Below are positions 8,557 through 18,199 of a stretch of DNA of 64,000 bases, in pieces. The translations under genes were made by a program, and so were the position numbers. The stretch is from assembly GCA_937927415.1 (NCBI GenBank), contig CALBDS010000063.1, positions 11,331 through 75,330 on the forward strand, written 5' to 3'. A model generated the notes under the pieces. That model saw only the letters and a list, made by a program, of their open reading frames with translations. It did not search any database and had not been told where the DNA came from. Each line of letters opens with the position of its first letter. Position 1 is the first letter of the stretch. This stretch comes from an uncultured Rhodospirillaceae bacterium (GTDB lineage Bacteria > Pseudomonadota > Alphaproteobacteria > Azospirillales > Azospirillaceae).

Positions 8557-10443
8557 GTGACCGAACTCACATCCCCTTCCGAGGGCGTTTCCGAGGCTCC
8601 CGCCGTTTACCGCGTGCTGGCGCGCAAATACCGCCCGCGCACCTTCGACGAGTTGATCGGGCAGGACGCCCTGGTCCGCACCCTGACCAACGCCATCACC
8701 TCCGGCCGCATCGCCCAGGCCTTCATGCTGACCGGCGTGCGCGGGGTGGGCAAGACCACCACCGCCCGCATCATCGCTCGCGCGCTGAACTGCACCGGCC
8801 CCGACGGCACCGGCGGTCCCACCGTCACCCCCTGCGGCGTGTGCGACAACTGCCGCGCCATCGCCGAGGACCGCCACGTCGATGTGATGGAAATGGACGC
8901 CGCCAGCCACACCGGCGTCGATGACATCCGCGAGATCATCGACGGCGTGCGCTATGCCCCGGTGTCGGCGCGCTACAAGCTCTACATCATCGACGAGGTT
9001 CATATGCTGTCGCGCAGCGCGTTCAACGCGCTGCTGAAGACGCTGGAAGAACCGCCGGCCCATGTGAAATTCGTCTTCGCCACCACCGAAATCCGCAAGG
9101 TGCCGGTGACGGTGCTGTCCCGCTGCCAGCGGTTCGACCTGCGCCGGGTGGACGCCGCGGTGCTGAAGGAGCACTTCACCCGCATCACCGAACGGGAAGG
9201 GGCGGTCATCGAGCCGGACGCCGCCGCGCTGATCGCGCGGGCCGCCGACGGGTCGGTGCGCGACGGGCTGTCGCTGCTGGATCAGGCCATCGCCTTGAGC
9301 GGCGGCGGGTCGGTGTCGGCGCAGCAGGTGCGCGACATGCTGGGTCTGGCCGACCGCAGCCGGGTGATCGACCTGTTCGACGCCGCCGTGACCGCCAAAC
9401 CCGCCGAGGCGCTGGCCATCCTGGCCGACCTGCATCGGGTGGGCGCCGATCCGGTGGTGATCGTGCAGGATCTGCTGGACCTGACCCACAATCTGACCCG
9501 GTTGAAGGTGATCCCCGGCACCGCCGCCGACCCCTCGCTGCCCGAGGCGGAGCGGACCCGCGGGGGGGCCTTGTCCGGTGCGCTGTCCATGCCGGCCCTG
9601 ACGCGGGCGTGGCAGATGCTGCTGAAGGGGCTGGGGGAGGTGCAGGCCGCCCCGGTGCCGCAGCAGGCGCTGGAGATGGTCATCATCCGCCTGAGCTACG
9701 CCGCCGACCTGCCCACGCCCGGCGAGTTGATCCGCCAGTTGCAGAACAGCGGTGCGGGTGGGGGGGGCTCCGCCGCCGGGCGGGCGATGCCCGTTCCATC
9801 CGCCGCCCCGGCCCCGTCCGCGATGGCGGCCCCGGCCCCCGCCCTTGCCGCCGCCCCCCGTTCGGGGGGGCCGGTGGCGGTGGCCGGTGGGGCGCCGCGG
9901 ATGCAGTCCGCCCCTGTGGCGGACGCGGCGGTGCAGCCGGATGGGGCGGACCTGTCCCCCATGCCGCGGGACTTCCGCGCGCTGGTCGCCCTGTTCGCCG
10001 AACGGCGGGAAGGGGCGCTGTACGGCCAATTGCACAGCGCGGTCCATCCGGTCCGCATGGAGCCGGGGCGGCTGGTCATTCGTCCCACCCCGGCGGCGCC
10101 GTCCAACCTTGCCAACCGGGTGGGGGCGCTGCTCAGCGAATGGACCGGGCACCGCTGGGTGGTGGTGGTCAGCGACGAGCGCGGCCAGCCCACCCTGGCC
10201 GAAGAGGAAAATCAGGCCCACGCCCACGCCCTGGCGATGGCCGAGGCCAACCCGGTGGTGCGCGCCGTGCTCGACCTGTTTCCCGGCGCCAAGATTGCCG
10301 AGGTCCGCGATCTGGCCGCCCAGGTGGCGGAGGACGCCGCCGGAAACGGGGACGAATCGGCGGGATTCCTGCCGGCGCCCGTTGATGGCGACGGTGCGGG
10401 TGACGATGTGAGTGAGGATGCGGGGTTCTACCCGCTCGACTAA
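8557..10443 (+). CDS. dnaX: DNA polymerase III subunit tau/gamma (clamp loader)
   Basis: Motor subunit of the clamp loader that places the beta clamp on DNA and ties together the polymerase cores. The 628-residue protein has the RuvB-like AAA+ start YRVLARKYRPRTFDELIGQ, a P-loop at 60-67 (Lys66), the zinc-binding cysteines around CGVCDNC, and Walker B IIDEVH with Asp146-Glu147. A Pro/Ala-rich linker leads to a C-terminal tau domain. GTG 8557, with AGGGA upstream, is preferred; an in-frame ATG at 8509 is possible. No A-rich slippery heptamer for making gamma by frameshifting was seen. It starts an operon with ybaB and recR. Confidence 0.95.
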   Translation: MTELTSPSEGVSEAPAVYRVLARKYRPRTFDELIGQDALVRTLTNAITSGRIAQAFMLTGVRGVGKTTTARIIARALNCTGPDGTGGPTVTPCGVCDNCRAIAEDRHVDVMEMDAASHTGVDDIREIIDGVRYAPVSARYKLYIIDEVHMLSRSAFNALLKTLEEPPAHVKFVFATTEIRKVPVTVLSRCQRFDLRRVDAAVLKEHFTRITEREGAVIEPDAAALIARAADGSVRDGLSLLDQAIALSGGGSVSAQQVRDMLGLADRSRVIDLFDAAVTAKPAEALAILADLHRVGADPVVIVQDLLDLTHNLTRLKVIPGTAADPSLPEAERTRGGALSGALSMPALTRAWQMLLKGLGEVQAAPVPQQALEMVIIRLSYAADLPTPGELIRQLQNSGAGGGGSAAGRAMPVPSAAPAPSAMAAPAPALAAAPRSGGPVAVAGGAPRMQSAPVADAAVQPDGADLSPMPRDFRALVALFAERREGALYGQLHSAVHPVRMEPGRLVIRPTPAAPSNLANRVGALLSEWTGHRWVVVVSDERGQPTLAEEENQAHAHALAMAEANPVVRAVLDLFPGAKIAEVRDLAAQVAEDAAGNGDESAGFLPAPVDGDGAGDDVSEDAGFYPLD

Positions 10444-10497
10444 CGCCGGGCCGACGTTGCGCCCCGTGCGTATTCCCTGAAGGAGCAAGAGAGCACG

Positions 10498-10821
10498 ATG
10501 AAAAACCTTGGCCAGATGATGAAGCAGGCCCAGCAGATGCAGGCCAAGATGCAGGAAATGCAGGCCAAGCTGGCCGATGTGGAGGTGGCGGGCCAGTCGG
10601 GCGCCGGTATGGTGTCGGTCACCGTCAACGGCAAGGGCGAAATGAAGTCGGTCAAGCTGGCCAAGGAAATCGTCAACCCCGACGACGTGGAAATGCTGGA
10701 AGACTTGATCGTTGCCGCCTTCAACGACGCCAAGAAGAAGGTGGAAGACCACGTGGCCGACGAAACCTCGAAACTGATGGGCGGGCTGAAGCTGCCGCCG
10801 GGCATCAAGCTGCCGTTCTGA
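10498..10821 (+). CDS. ybaB: YbaB/EbfC family nucleoid-associated protein
   Basis: A 107-residue DNA-binding protein of the YbaB/EbfC family. It starts with MKNLGQMMKQAQQMQAKMQEMQ, the usual amphipathic helix, and has the core GAGMVSVTVNGKGEMKSVKL. YbaB forms dimers that bind and bend DNA; the gene is nearly always found between dnaX and recR, as here. AAGGAGCAAGAG precedes the ATG. It lies 54 bp after dnaX and 7 bp before recR, so the three genes are surely co-transcribed. Confidence 0.95.
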   Translation: MKNLGQMMKQAQQMQAKMQEMQAKLADVEVAGQSGAGMVSVTVNGKGEMKSVKLAKEIVNPDDVEMLEDLIVAAFNDAKKKVEDHVADETSKLMGGLKLPPGIKLPF

Positions 10822-10828
10822 TCCGATC

Positions 10829-11422
10829 ATGACCGGGCCGGAAATCGAGCGGCTGATCCAGCTTCTGGCCAAGCTGCCGGGGCTGGGGCCGCGTTCGGCG
10901 CGCCGCGCGGTGCTTCACCTGATGAAGCGCCGCGACGGGCTGCTGGTGCCGCTGTCGGAGGCGATGGCGGCGGCGGCGGCGGCCATCCGCACCTGTCCCG
11001 TGTGCGGCAACCTGGACAGCCGGTCGCCGTGCACCGTCTGCGCCGATCCCACCCGCGACCGCAGCATCCTGTGCGTGGTGGAAGATGCCGGCGACCTGTG
11101 GGCGCTGGAACGCACCCGCAGTTACCGCGGGCTGTACCATGTGCTGGGCGGCACCCTGTCGGCCCTGCACGGCGTCGGCCCCGACGACCTGACCATCGAC
11201 GCGCTGGTCGAACGGGCGAAAAGCGGGGAGGTGCGGGAAATCATCCTGGCCCTCAACGCCACCGTGGACGGCCAGACCACCGCCCATGTGGTCACCGACC
11301 GTCTGGCCGGCACCGGCGTCAGCCTGTCGCGGCTGGCCCATGGCGTGCCGGTGGGCGGCGAGTTGGATTACCTGGACGACGGCACCCTGACGGCGGCGCT
11401 GAAGGCACGCCGCCCGTTCTGA
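10829..11422 (+). CDS. recR: Recombination mediator RecR
   Basis: Works with RecF and RecO to load RecA on gapped DNA. The 197-residue protein has the N-terminal helix-hairpin-helix LAKLPGLGPRSARRA, a four-cysteine zinc motif (C56, C59, C68, C71) and a Toprim domain with VVEDAGDLWALE. LARGVPVGGELDYLDD-type C-terminal residues are present with one change (LAHGVPVGG). It is the last gene of dnaX-ybaB-recR and is convergent with the methyltransferase gene 14 bp away. Confidence 0.96.
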   Translation: MTGPEIERLIQLLAKLPGLGPRSARRAVLHLMKRRDGLLVPLSEAMAAAAAAIRTCPVCGNLDSRSPCTVCADPTRDRSILCVVEDAGDLWALERTRSYRGLYHVLGGTLSALHGVGPDDLTIDALVERAKSGEVREIILALNATVDGQTTAHVVTDRLAGTGVSLSRLAHGVPVGGELDYLDDGTLTAALKARRPF

Positions 11423-11436
11423 CGCCCGTGCGGTTG

Positions 11437-12183
11437 TTACCGCTTCATCAGCGCGAACACGCCCCAGCCCAGGTAGTCGCGGGTATAGGTGGCGTAGCGT
11501 TGGGGTTCCGCGGTCAGGGTGGCCCGAACCTCCGGCGCGAAGCCGTCGTCGGGATTGGCGTCAAGCCATCGGCGCATGGTGAGCCATTTGGCCGCCTCGT
11601 ACCGATCCCAGCCGTCCTGATCCGCCAGAACCATCTCAACGACGTCGTAGCCAAGGCGGCCGAAAGACGCGAGAAGGTCCGGCAGCATGAGAAAGTCGGA
11701 AACCGCGGTGGCAAGGCACCCCTTGGCAACCGCGTCCGTCGGCGGCAACTGCCGCCAATAGGGTTCGCCGATCAGGATGATGCCGCCGGGGCACAGGCTT
11801 TGCTCCAGAAGGGCCATGGTGCCGGCCACCCCGCCGCCGATCCATGTGGCCCCGACACAGGCCGCGACATCGGCCTTCGTGTCGGAGACATAGCCGGCGG
11901 CATCGCCATGGATGAAGGTGACGCGATCGGCGACACCGAGTTCGACGGCACGGCGTTTCGCCTGCTCGGTGAACAGCGGACTCATGTCAATGCCGGTGCC
12001 GGTGATGCCGTGGTCGCGCGCCCAGGTGCACAGCATCTCCCCTGAACCGCTGCCGAGATCGAGCACCCGTGCCCCCGCTTCCAGGCGCAATGCGGCGCCG
12101 AGAGTGGCGAGCTTTTCGGGCGTGATCGGGTTGTGGATGCGGTGGGCGCTTTCCGTGATGGTGAAGATCCGGGGAATGTCCAC
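11437..12183 (-). CDS. Class I SAM-dependent methyltransferase
   Basis: A protein of about 248 residues with a Rossmann methyltransferase fold: motif I is VLDLGSGSGEM, followed by GTGIDMSP as the acidic loop and FIHGDAAGY. The substrate cannot be told. Two GTG starts are possible. GTG 12183 is preferred because AGGA lies 11 nt upstream; GTG 12222 would add 13 residues and has no ribosome-binding site. The gene is convergent with recR and runs in the same direction as the TPR gene upstream of it, about 100 bp away. Confidence 0.85.
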   Translation of the reverse strand: MDIPRIFTITESAHRIHNPITPEKLATLGAALRLEAGARVLDLGSGSGEMLCTWARDHGITGTGIDMSPLFTEQAKRRAVELGVADRVTFIHGDAAGYVSDTKADVAACVGATWIGGGVAGTMALLEQSLCPGGIILIGEPYWRQLPPTDAVAKGCLATAVSDFLMLPDLLASFGRLGYDVVEMVLADQDGWDRYEAAKWLTMRRWLDANPDDGFAPEVRATLTAEPQRYATYTRDYLGWGVFALMKR

Positions 12184-12286
12184 GGCGGAAGATGTCCTGA
12201 ATAGGGTATGGCTGGGGATCACCCGTCGCCAGTATCGGCGAGACGGCTTGGGTTACGCAAGCGGTACCGGGAACGGACGAGGAGAC

Positions 12287-14008
12287 TCAGGCGGCGCTGG
12301 CGTGGGATGCGGCGGCGCGCGCCAGATCATCCAGGTCCCCGGCCATGCGCGTGAACACCCCGTTCCAATCGCCGCGCGCCGTCTGGCGGAACAGGCGCAT
12401 GGTGGGGTACCAGGGCGTGGCCTCCCCCGCCAACCCCCACCGCCAATCGGGCACCGCCTGCAGCGCCACCCACACCGGCCGTCCCAGGGCGCCGGCCAGA
12501 TGGGCGGGGGCGGTGCAGGAACTGATGACCAGATCCACCCCGGCCATGATGGCGGCGGTGTCCATGAAATCCGTGACCGGGGAATCCGGGGCCAGAGTGC
12601 CGGGATCGACCAGCAGCGGCGGCAGCGGTGCTCCGGCGCGCAGATCCTCGCGCCCGTGACCCTGCTGCAGGATCACGAATTCCACCCCCTCCACCGCGAA
12701 CAGCGGGGCAAAGGCCGCCAGCCCCGGCGACCGGGTGCGGTCCTTGCGGTAGGTGGGGTTGCCCGCCCACACCACCCCCACCCGCAAGGGCGCCCGCCGC
12801 GGCCCCAGCCGCAGCCCCCACGCCGCCGCCAGGGCGGGGTCGGTGTCGAGATAGGGAACCCCGGCGGGAATCGAGCCGATGCGGGTGCCGAACAGCCGCG
12901 GCAGGCTGAGCAGCGGACAATGGAAATCGACCGGCGGCACCACATCGCCCTCAAACAGCCGCTGCACCCCGTCCGGCAGGGTCGCCGCCAGCCGTTCCAG
13001 CGAGCGCGGCAGCGACAGGAAGATCCGTGCCCCGGTCCGCACCAGCAGCGGGATGTAGCGCAGGAACTGGATGGCATCGCCGGCGCCCTGCTCGGCATGG
13101 ACCAGAATGCTGCGCCCGTCCAGCACCTCCCCCCGCCAGGGCGGGAAGGGGGTGCGGGTGTGGCCGTGCTGGAAGTCGCGGGTCAGCCACCGCCACTCGT
13201 ATTCCTCCCACCCCTCGGCGAATCGGCCCTGGCTCAGGAGCACCAGCGACAGGTTCCAATGGCTGTCCGCGTGGGTGGGCTGCAGCCGGATGGCCGAGCG
13301 GTAGGCCCGCTCCGCCGCCCCCAGTCGCCCGAGGTCGTGGCACAGCAGGCCGAGGTTATAGCGGGTGGGAGCATGGTCGGGGTTCAGCCGGGCGGCGGTG
13401 CGATAGGCGGCTTCCGCCTCTTCCAGCCGGTCCTGGGCGTGCAGGACGGTGGCGAGGTTGTAATGGGCGACGGCGCTGGACGGCATCACATGGACGGCGC
13501 GGCGGTAACACGGCTCCGCCGCCGCCGGCCGTCCCTGGCGCTCCCACATGGTTCCCAGATTGACCAGCGCCAGCGCCAGGGCCGGCGCCAGCGCCAGCGC
13601 GCGGTGGTAGGCGTGGGACGCCGCCCCCACCCGGCCCAGCCCGCTGAGCGCGGTGCCGTGGTAGAAATGCGCCTCGGCGGCGGTCGGGTCGGTGGCCGCG
13701 GCATCGGCCAGCAGCCGTTCGGCTTCGGTGAAGCGTTTCTGCTCGTTCAGGATACCGCCCAGGCTGACCGCGTAGGCGGGGCAGGGGGCCGCCCGCAGCG
13801 CCCGGCTGATCAGGGGAATCGCATCCTCGGTCCGCCCCATCTGGTGCAGCCCCAGTCCCAGCAGATGGAGAAGATCAGGGTCGCCCGGCACCTCGCACAG
13901 GAGTTCGCGGTACCATGAAACCGCGTCCGTCACATGCCCGTCACGATGCAAGCCGACAGCCGCGTCGAAACGCTGCTGAAGAGTTGAGGCGGGCAGGACA
14001 CAGATCAT
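12287..14008 (-). CDS. TPR protein with a C-terminal GT9/SPINDLY-like glycosyltransferase domain
   Basis: A 573-residue protein. The first 280 residues are seven or eight TPR units, seen as repeated AxxxYxxAxxLxPxxAxAxxNLG patterns. The rest resembles the C-terminal region of TPR-linked glycosyltransferases: an EQGAGDAIQFLRYIPLL segment, VGVVWAGNPTYRKDRTRS, and a late VDLVISSCTAPAHLAGALGRPVW motif in which family members more often have SVDT. Such proteins often occur near polysaccharide or flagellin glycosylation genes, but no such genes are adjacent here. The acceptor is unknown. The ATG at 14008 has no clear Shine-Dalgarno site. Confidence 0.85.
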   Translation of the reverse strand: MICVLPASTLQQRFDAAVGLHRDGHVTDAVSWYRELLCEVPGDPDLLHLLGLGLHQMGRTEDAIPLISRALRAAPCPAYAVSLGGILNEQKRFTEAERLLADAAATDPTAAEAHFYHGTALSGLGRVGAASHAYHRALALAPALALALVNLGTMWERQGRPAAAEPCYRRAVHVMPSSAVAHYNLATVLHAQDRLEEAEAAYRTAARLNPDHAPTRYNLGLLCHDLGRLGAAERAYRSAIRLQPTHADSHWNLSLVLLSQGRFAEGWEEYEWRWLTRDFQHGHTRTPFPPWRGEVLDGRSILVHAEQGAGDAIQFLRYIPLLVRTGARIFLSLPRSLERLAATLPDGVQRLFEGDVVPPVDFHCPLLSLPRLFGTRIGSIPAGVPYLDTDPALAAAWGLRLGPRRAPLRVGVVWAGNPTYRKDRTRSPGLAAFAPLFAVEGVEFVILQQGHGREDLRAGAPLPPLLVDPGTLAPDSPVTDFMDTAAIMAGVDLVISSCTAPAHLAGALGRPVWVALQAVPDWRWGLAGEATPWYPTMRLFRQTARGDWNGVFTRMAGDLDDLARAAASHASAA

Positions 14009-14284
14009 AAGGCACCAAGGACAGATTAAACGGGGCCGTCACCATGGCGATGAAATTGTAATCATCAGGTTAAGCGTACAGGATCCAATCTTTTAAAACC
14101 ACGATTAGACGTGCTTAGCCATTTGGTTTATTAGTGTTAACCAATTTTATTTGCTGTAGAGAGAAAAAATGAAACAAAAGAAGAGATGAAATAAAATATC
14201 TATTCCACGAAAGGGAATAAGTTTGTGGTCTGCCGATCGGCGGGAATCCGCGCCCGGATCCGTGGCGGGCATAAGGCCGGGCCA
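14009..14284. other. AT-rich intergenic island
   Basis: About 280 bp without a gene. From 14050 to 14220 the base composition falls sharply. It contains TTGGTT (14123-14128) facing AACCAA (14139-14144) and TATTCC (14201-14206) facing GGAATA (14214-14219), both short inverted repeats. It must hold the promoter of the TPR gene on the minus strand; no convincing -35/-10 pair could be chosen. No insertion sequence was recognised. Confidence 0.4.
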
Positions 14285-14325
14285 AAACGGAAAAGCCCCT
14301 GAAAGGCGTTACCTTTCAGGGGCTT
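14285..14325 (-). terminator. Rho-independent terminator of tRNA-Thr
   Basis: A perfect 14-bp stem (14293-14306 with 14312-14325) around a 5-nt loop, CGTTA on the plus strand. Read on the minus strand, the stem is followed by a broken T tract, as expected for the end of the tRNA transcript coming from 14405. Confidence 0.85.
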
Positions 14326-14329
14326 GTCG

Positions 14330-14405
14330 TGGTGCCGGATACAGGGATCGAACCCGTGACCTTCTGATTACAAATCAGCTGCTCTACCGGCTGAGCTAAT
14401 CCGGC
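14330..14405 (-). tRNA. tRNA-Thr (anticodon TGT)
   Basis: A 76-nt cloverleaf on the minus strand. GCCGGAT pairs with ATCCGGC in the acceptor stem, the anticodon loop is TTTGTAA inside CTGAT/ATCAG, the T arm has GGTTCGATCC, and the CCA end is encoded. A terminator hairpin follows immediately. Confidence 0.98.
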
Positions 14406-14507
14406 GGTTTGGATTTTTGTGGGCGAAGCCTAACCACCCGGACGTGCGAAGGCAAGCATCCGATTGCCCGGTGGGGCTTTGACGGTCACCCTCCTTGCGC
14501 GTGCGGC

Positions 14508-15350
14508 CTATTGCCGCAGACGAGCCACCTCGTACAGCGCCACCGCGGCGGCGTTGGACACGTTCAGGCTGCCGACCGGCCCGCCGGTGGGCAGGCGCAC
14601 CACCTCGTCGCAGCGTTCGCGGGTCAGGCGGCGCAGCCCCGCACCCTCGGCCCCCAGCACCAGGGCGGCGCGTCCCGACAGGTCCACCTGGGCCAGGGTG
14701 CGTTCGCCGCCCTCGTCCAGGCCGACGCACCAGAACCCGGCCTGCTGCAGCTCGCCCAGGGCGCGGGCCAGATTGGTCACCCGCACCAGCGGCACGGCTT
14801 CCAGGGCGCCCGACGCGCTTTTGGCCAGCACGCCCGTCACCTCTGGCGCGTGGCGCTCGGTGACCACCACCGCCACCGCCCCGAAGGCGGAGGCCGAGCG
14901 CAGGATGGCGCCGACGTTGTGGGGGTCGGTCACCTGATCCAGCACCACCACCACCGCCGACGCCCCGATGGCGGGGTCGGCCACGATGTCGGCGATGTCC
15001 TGTTCGGGCAGGGGCTGGGCGTCCAGCGCCACGCCCTGGTGCACGGCGCCGGGGGGCAGCAGCCGGTCGATGTCGGCCCGTTCCACCCGCGACGGCTCGG
15101 GCACCCGGCATCCGGCGGCGCGGGCAGCGTCCAGGGCCGGGGTGATGGCGGTCAGGCCGGCGTCGGTGACCAGCAGGCGGCGGCAACGCCGGTCGGGGTT
15201 GGCCAGGGCCGCGGCAACCGGGTGCAGGCCATAGAGCCAACCGCCCGCGGGGGCGGCGGGGCGGCGGCCTTCCGGGGCGGACGGGCGCCGGTCCGCCGGG
15301 GGCCGGGAACCGTGGGAAGCGGGCGGGGGGAAAGCGCGGCGAGACGACAT
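14508..15350 (-). CDS. rlmB: 23S rRNA (guanosine-2'-O-)-methyltransferase RlmB, SpoU/TrmH family
   Basis: Methylates the ribose of a guanosine in the 23S rRNA peptidyl-transferase region. The 280-residue protein has a Pro/Arg-rich leader of about 35 residues, an L30e-like substrate-binding domain starting at WLYGLHPVAAAL, and a SPOUT knot domain. All three knot motifs are present: DPHNVGAILRSA, LVLGAEGAGL and GSLNVSNAAAVALYE. The start at 15350 lacks a good Shine-Dalgarno site and the frame stays open upstream, so the N-terminus is uncertain. It is followed on the same strand by tRNA-Thr. Confidence 0.92.
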   Translation of the reverse strand: MSSRRAFPPPASHGSRPPADRRPSAPEGRRPAAPAGGWLYGLHPVAAALANPDRRCRRLLVTDAGLTAITPALDAARAAGCRVPEPSRVERADIDRLLPPGAVHQGVALDAQPLPEQDIADIVADPAIGASAVVVVLDQVTDPHNVGAILRSASAFGAVAVVVTERHAPEVTGVLAKSASGALEAVPLVRVTNLARALGELQQAGFWCVGLDEGGERTLAQVDLSGRAALVLGAEGAGLRRLTRERCDEVVRLPTGGPVGSLNVSNAAAVALYEVARLRQ

Positions 15351-15432
15351 AGGGGGATGGCCGGAACGATAAAGGGGAGGGGGCGCGCGAAAGCGCCGTT
15401 CGATTTTTTTATGGTCGCTTGAAGAAAGTGCG

Positions 15433-15460
15433 TTGACAAGCCCCGAAAAATCCTCATATT
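15433..15460 (+). promoter_or_regulatory. Promoter of the tRNA-Tyr/tRNA-Gly/tuf transcript
   Basis: Perfect -35 TTGACA at 15433-15438, 16 bp, then CATATT at 15455-15460. It lies 43 bp before tRNA-Tyr and is divergent from rlmB. Confidence 0.75.
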
Positions 15461-15503
15461 CGCGGCTCCGAGCCGGACGCAAACACAAGCCGGACGGACC
15501 CAT

Positions 15504-15589
15504 GGAAGGGTGGCCGAGTGGTTAATGGCAGCAGACTGTAAATCTGCCCTCTCAGGAGTACGTAGGTTCGAATCCTACCCCTTCCACCA
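15504..15589 (+). tRNA. tRNA-Tyr (anticodon GTA)
   Basis: An 86-nt class II tRNA with a long variable arm. The acceptor stem is GGAAGGG/CCCTTCC, the anticodon loop has CTGTAAA with anticodon GTA, the T arm has GGTTCGAATCC, and CCA is encoded. Confidence 0.98.
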
Positions 15590-15647
15590 AATTCTCTGAG
15601 GCTTAGCCGGGATCGACCCGGGAAGCAGCGCCGGCGGGGCTTGATAG

Positions 15648-15721
15648 GCGGGTGTAGCTCAATGGTAGAGCAGAAGCCTTCCAAGCTTACGACGAGGGTT
15701 CGATTCCCTTCACCCGCTCCA
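15648..15721 (+). tRNA. tRNA-Gly (anticodon TCC)
   Basis: A 74-nt cloverleaf. The acceptor stem is GCGGGTG/CACCCGC, the anticodon loop CTTCCAA carries TCC, the T arm has GGTTCGATTCC, and CCA is encoded. It is 58 bp after tRNA-Tyr and 80 bp before tuf, an arrangement common in proteobacteria. Confidence 0.98.
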
Positions 15722-15801
15722 GCCCGCGCGCACTTCCCAGAGGCGATGCCGGCTGGCCTTATCACTGTGCCTCGCGAACGTCGGGAACGAAAGAAGCAGC
15801 C

Positions 15802-16992
<1,191 letters not shown>

Positions 16993-17006
16993 TCTGTAGG
17001 GCCTGC

Positions 17007-17044
17007 CTGCCGCCGGTCCAAAAAAACCGGCGGCAGTGCTTTTT
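17007..17044 (+). terminator. Rho-independent terminator after the first tuf
   Basis: CTGCCGCCGGT at 17007-17017 pairs with ACCGGCGGCAG at 17026-17036, an 11-bp stem, followed by TGCTTTTT. Confidence 0.9.
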
Positions 17045-17116
17045 CGCTGGAATAGCGGCGGCAAATCCGCTATACCGCCCTCCGCCCTCCGGGGTTGCCG
17101 GGTCGGATGGGTCGCT

Positions 17117-17192
17117 AGGAGTGTAGCTCAATTGGTAGAGCACCGGTCTCCAAAACCGGGGGCTGGGGGTTCGAGCCCCTCCACTCCTGCCA
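17117..17192 (+). tRNA. tRNA-Trp (anticodon CCA)
   Basis: A 76-nt cloverleaf. The acceptor stem is AGGAGTG/CACTCCT, the anticodon loop CTCCAAA holds CCA, the T arm has GGTTCGAGCCC, and the 3' CCA is encoded. It precedes secE by 79 bp, the usual tuf-tRNA-Trp-secE-nusG order. A possible -10, TATACC, lies at 17071-17076. Confidence 0.98.
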
Positions 17193-17271
17193 TCCCCTCG
17201 ACGTGATCCGGCCGCGATAGGGCATCACAAGGCGGTCTGACCGCCGATCCGGAGCTGGCACGTACCGCACG

Positions 17272-17469
17272 ATGGCTAAACTGAATCCGACAGAGTTTGC
17301 GCGCGACGTGCGCCGCGAGGCCGCCCGAGTGACGTGGCCGACGCGCAAGGAAACGGCCATCACCACCGCCATGGTTTTCGTCATGGTGGTTGTTGCCGCC
17401 ATCTTCTTCCTGATTGTCGATCAGTTGCTCGGTTTCGGCGTGCGGCTGGTGCTGGGTCTGGGGGGTTAA
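17272..17469 (+). CDS. secE: Preprotein translocase subunit SecE
   Basis: Essential small subunit that clamps SecY in the inner-membrane protein channel. It has 65 residues with one C-terminal membrane helix (MVFVMVVVAAIFFLIVDQLL) and the conserved amphipathic RREAARVTWPTRKE before it. It is the short, single-helix form usual in alphaproteobacteria. It lies 3 bp before nusG. Confidence 0.97.
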   Translation: MAKLNPTEFARDVRREAARVTWPTRKETAITTAMVFVMVVVAAIFFLIVDQLLGFGVRLVLGLGG

Positions 17470-17472
17470 GTC

Positions 17473-18003
17473 ATGGCGATGCGCTGGTACGTCGTTCACG
17501 TCTATTCCGGTTTTGAAAAGAAGGTTTCCCAGTCGATCCGCGAAAAGGCCGCCCAGAAGGGTCTGGACGAGCTTTTCGAAGAGATCCTGGTCCCGACCGA
17601 AGAGGTTGTCGAGGTGCGCCGTGGCGCCAAGGTCAATGCCGAGCGGAAGTTCTTCCCCGGCTATGTCCTGGTGAAGATGGAGCTGACCGACGACACCTGG
17701 CATCTGGTCAAGAACACGCCGAAGGTCACCGGCTTCCTGGGCGGCGGCGGCAAGCCCCAGCCCATCAGCCAGCGTGAAGCCGAACGCATCATCCATCAGG
17801 TTCAGGAAGGCTTCGAGCGGCCCAAGCCCTCGATCAGCTTCGAGGTGGGCGAGCAGGTTCGGGTGTCCGACGGTCCCTTCACCTCCTTCAACGGCATCGT
17901 CGAAGAGGTGGACGAGGAAAAGGCCCGGCTCAAGGTGGCGGTGTCCATCTTCGGGCGCTCCACCCCGGTGGAACTGGAATACACCCAGGTCGAAAAGGTC
18001 TGA
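17473..18003 (+). CDS. nusG: Transcription termination/antitermination factor NusG
   Basis: Binds RNA polymerase to aid elongation and couples it to Rho or to ribosomal protein S10. The 176-residue protein has the NGN domain (MRWYVVHVYSGFEKKV; FFPGYVLVKM) and a C-terminal KOW domain (FEVGEQVRVSDGPFTSFNG). It is translated from ATG 17473 just 3 bp after secE. About 200 bp of structured leader separate it from rplK. Confidence 0.98.
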   Translation: MAMRWYVVHVYSGFEKKVSQSIREKAAQKGLDELFEEILVPTEEVVEVRRGAKVNAERKFFPGYVLVKMELTDDTWHLVKNTPKVTGFLGGGGKPQPISQREAERIIHQVQEGFERPKPSISFEVGEQVRVSDGPFTSFNGIVEEVDEEKARLKVAVSIFGRSTPVELEYTQVEKV

Positions 18004-18117
18004 TGGGGTTTGGCGGTGGCGCCGCTGTCAGCGTGCCGCCCCGCCCGATCCGCGGACCCGGTCCCTGGATAACGCGCATTTTCATGCCGGTCGCGGGGTG
18101 ATCCCCCGGCCGGCGTC

Positions 18118-18152
18118 TTCCGTGGGAGGCCCGCCATAGCCTGACCACGGAA
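18118..18152 (+). promoter_or_regulatory. Structured leader of rplK-rplA, possible L1 control site
   Basis: TTCCGTGG at 18118-18125 and CCACGGAA at 18145-18152 form a perfect 8-bp stem about 50 nt before rplK; a GC-rich hairpin lies just upstream. In bacteria L1 represses its own operon by binding the L11 leader. The hairpin is visible; L1 binding is inferred from position only. Confidence 0.4.
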
Positions 18153-18199
18153 ACCCCGCGGCGACGGTATGCGCCAACGCCGCTCTTGGAGGTTGTGAC

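Noticed and set aside
8557..10443. Programmed frameshift in dnaX to make gamma
   Set aside because: No A-rich slippery heptamer was found in the gene; only the tau form is supported.
14368..15240. A 290-codon minus-strand frame across tRNA-Thr and rlmB
   Set aside because: Gly/Arg/Pro-rich shadow; rlmB in the neighbouring frame has all SPOUT motifs and the end overlaps a tRNA.
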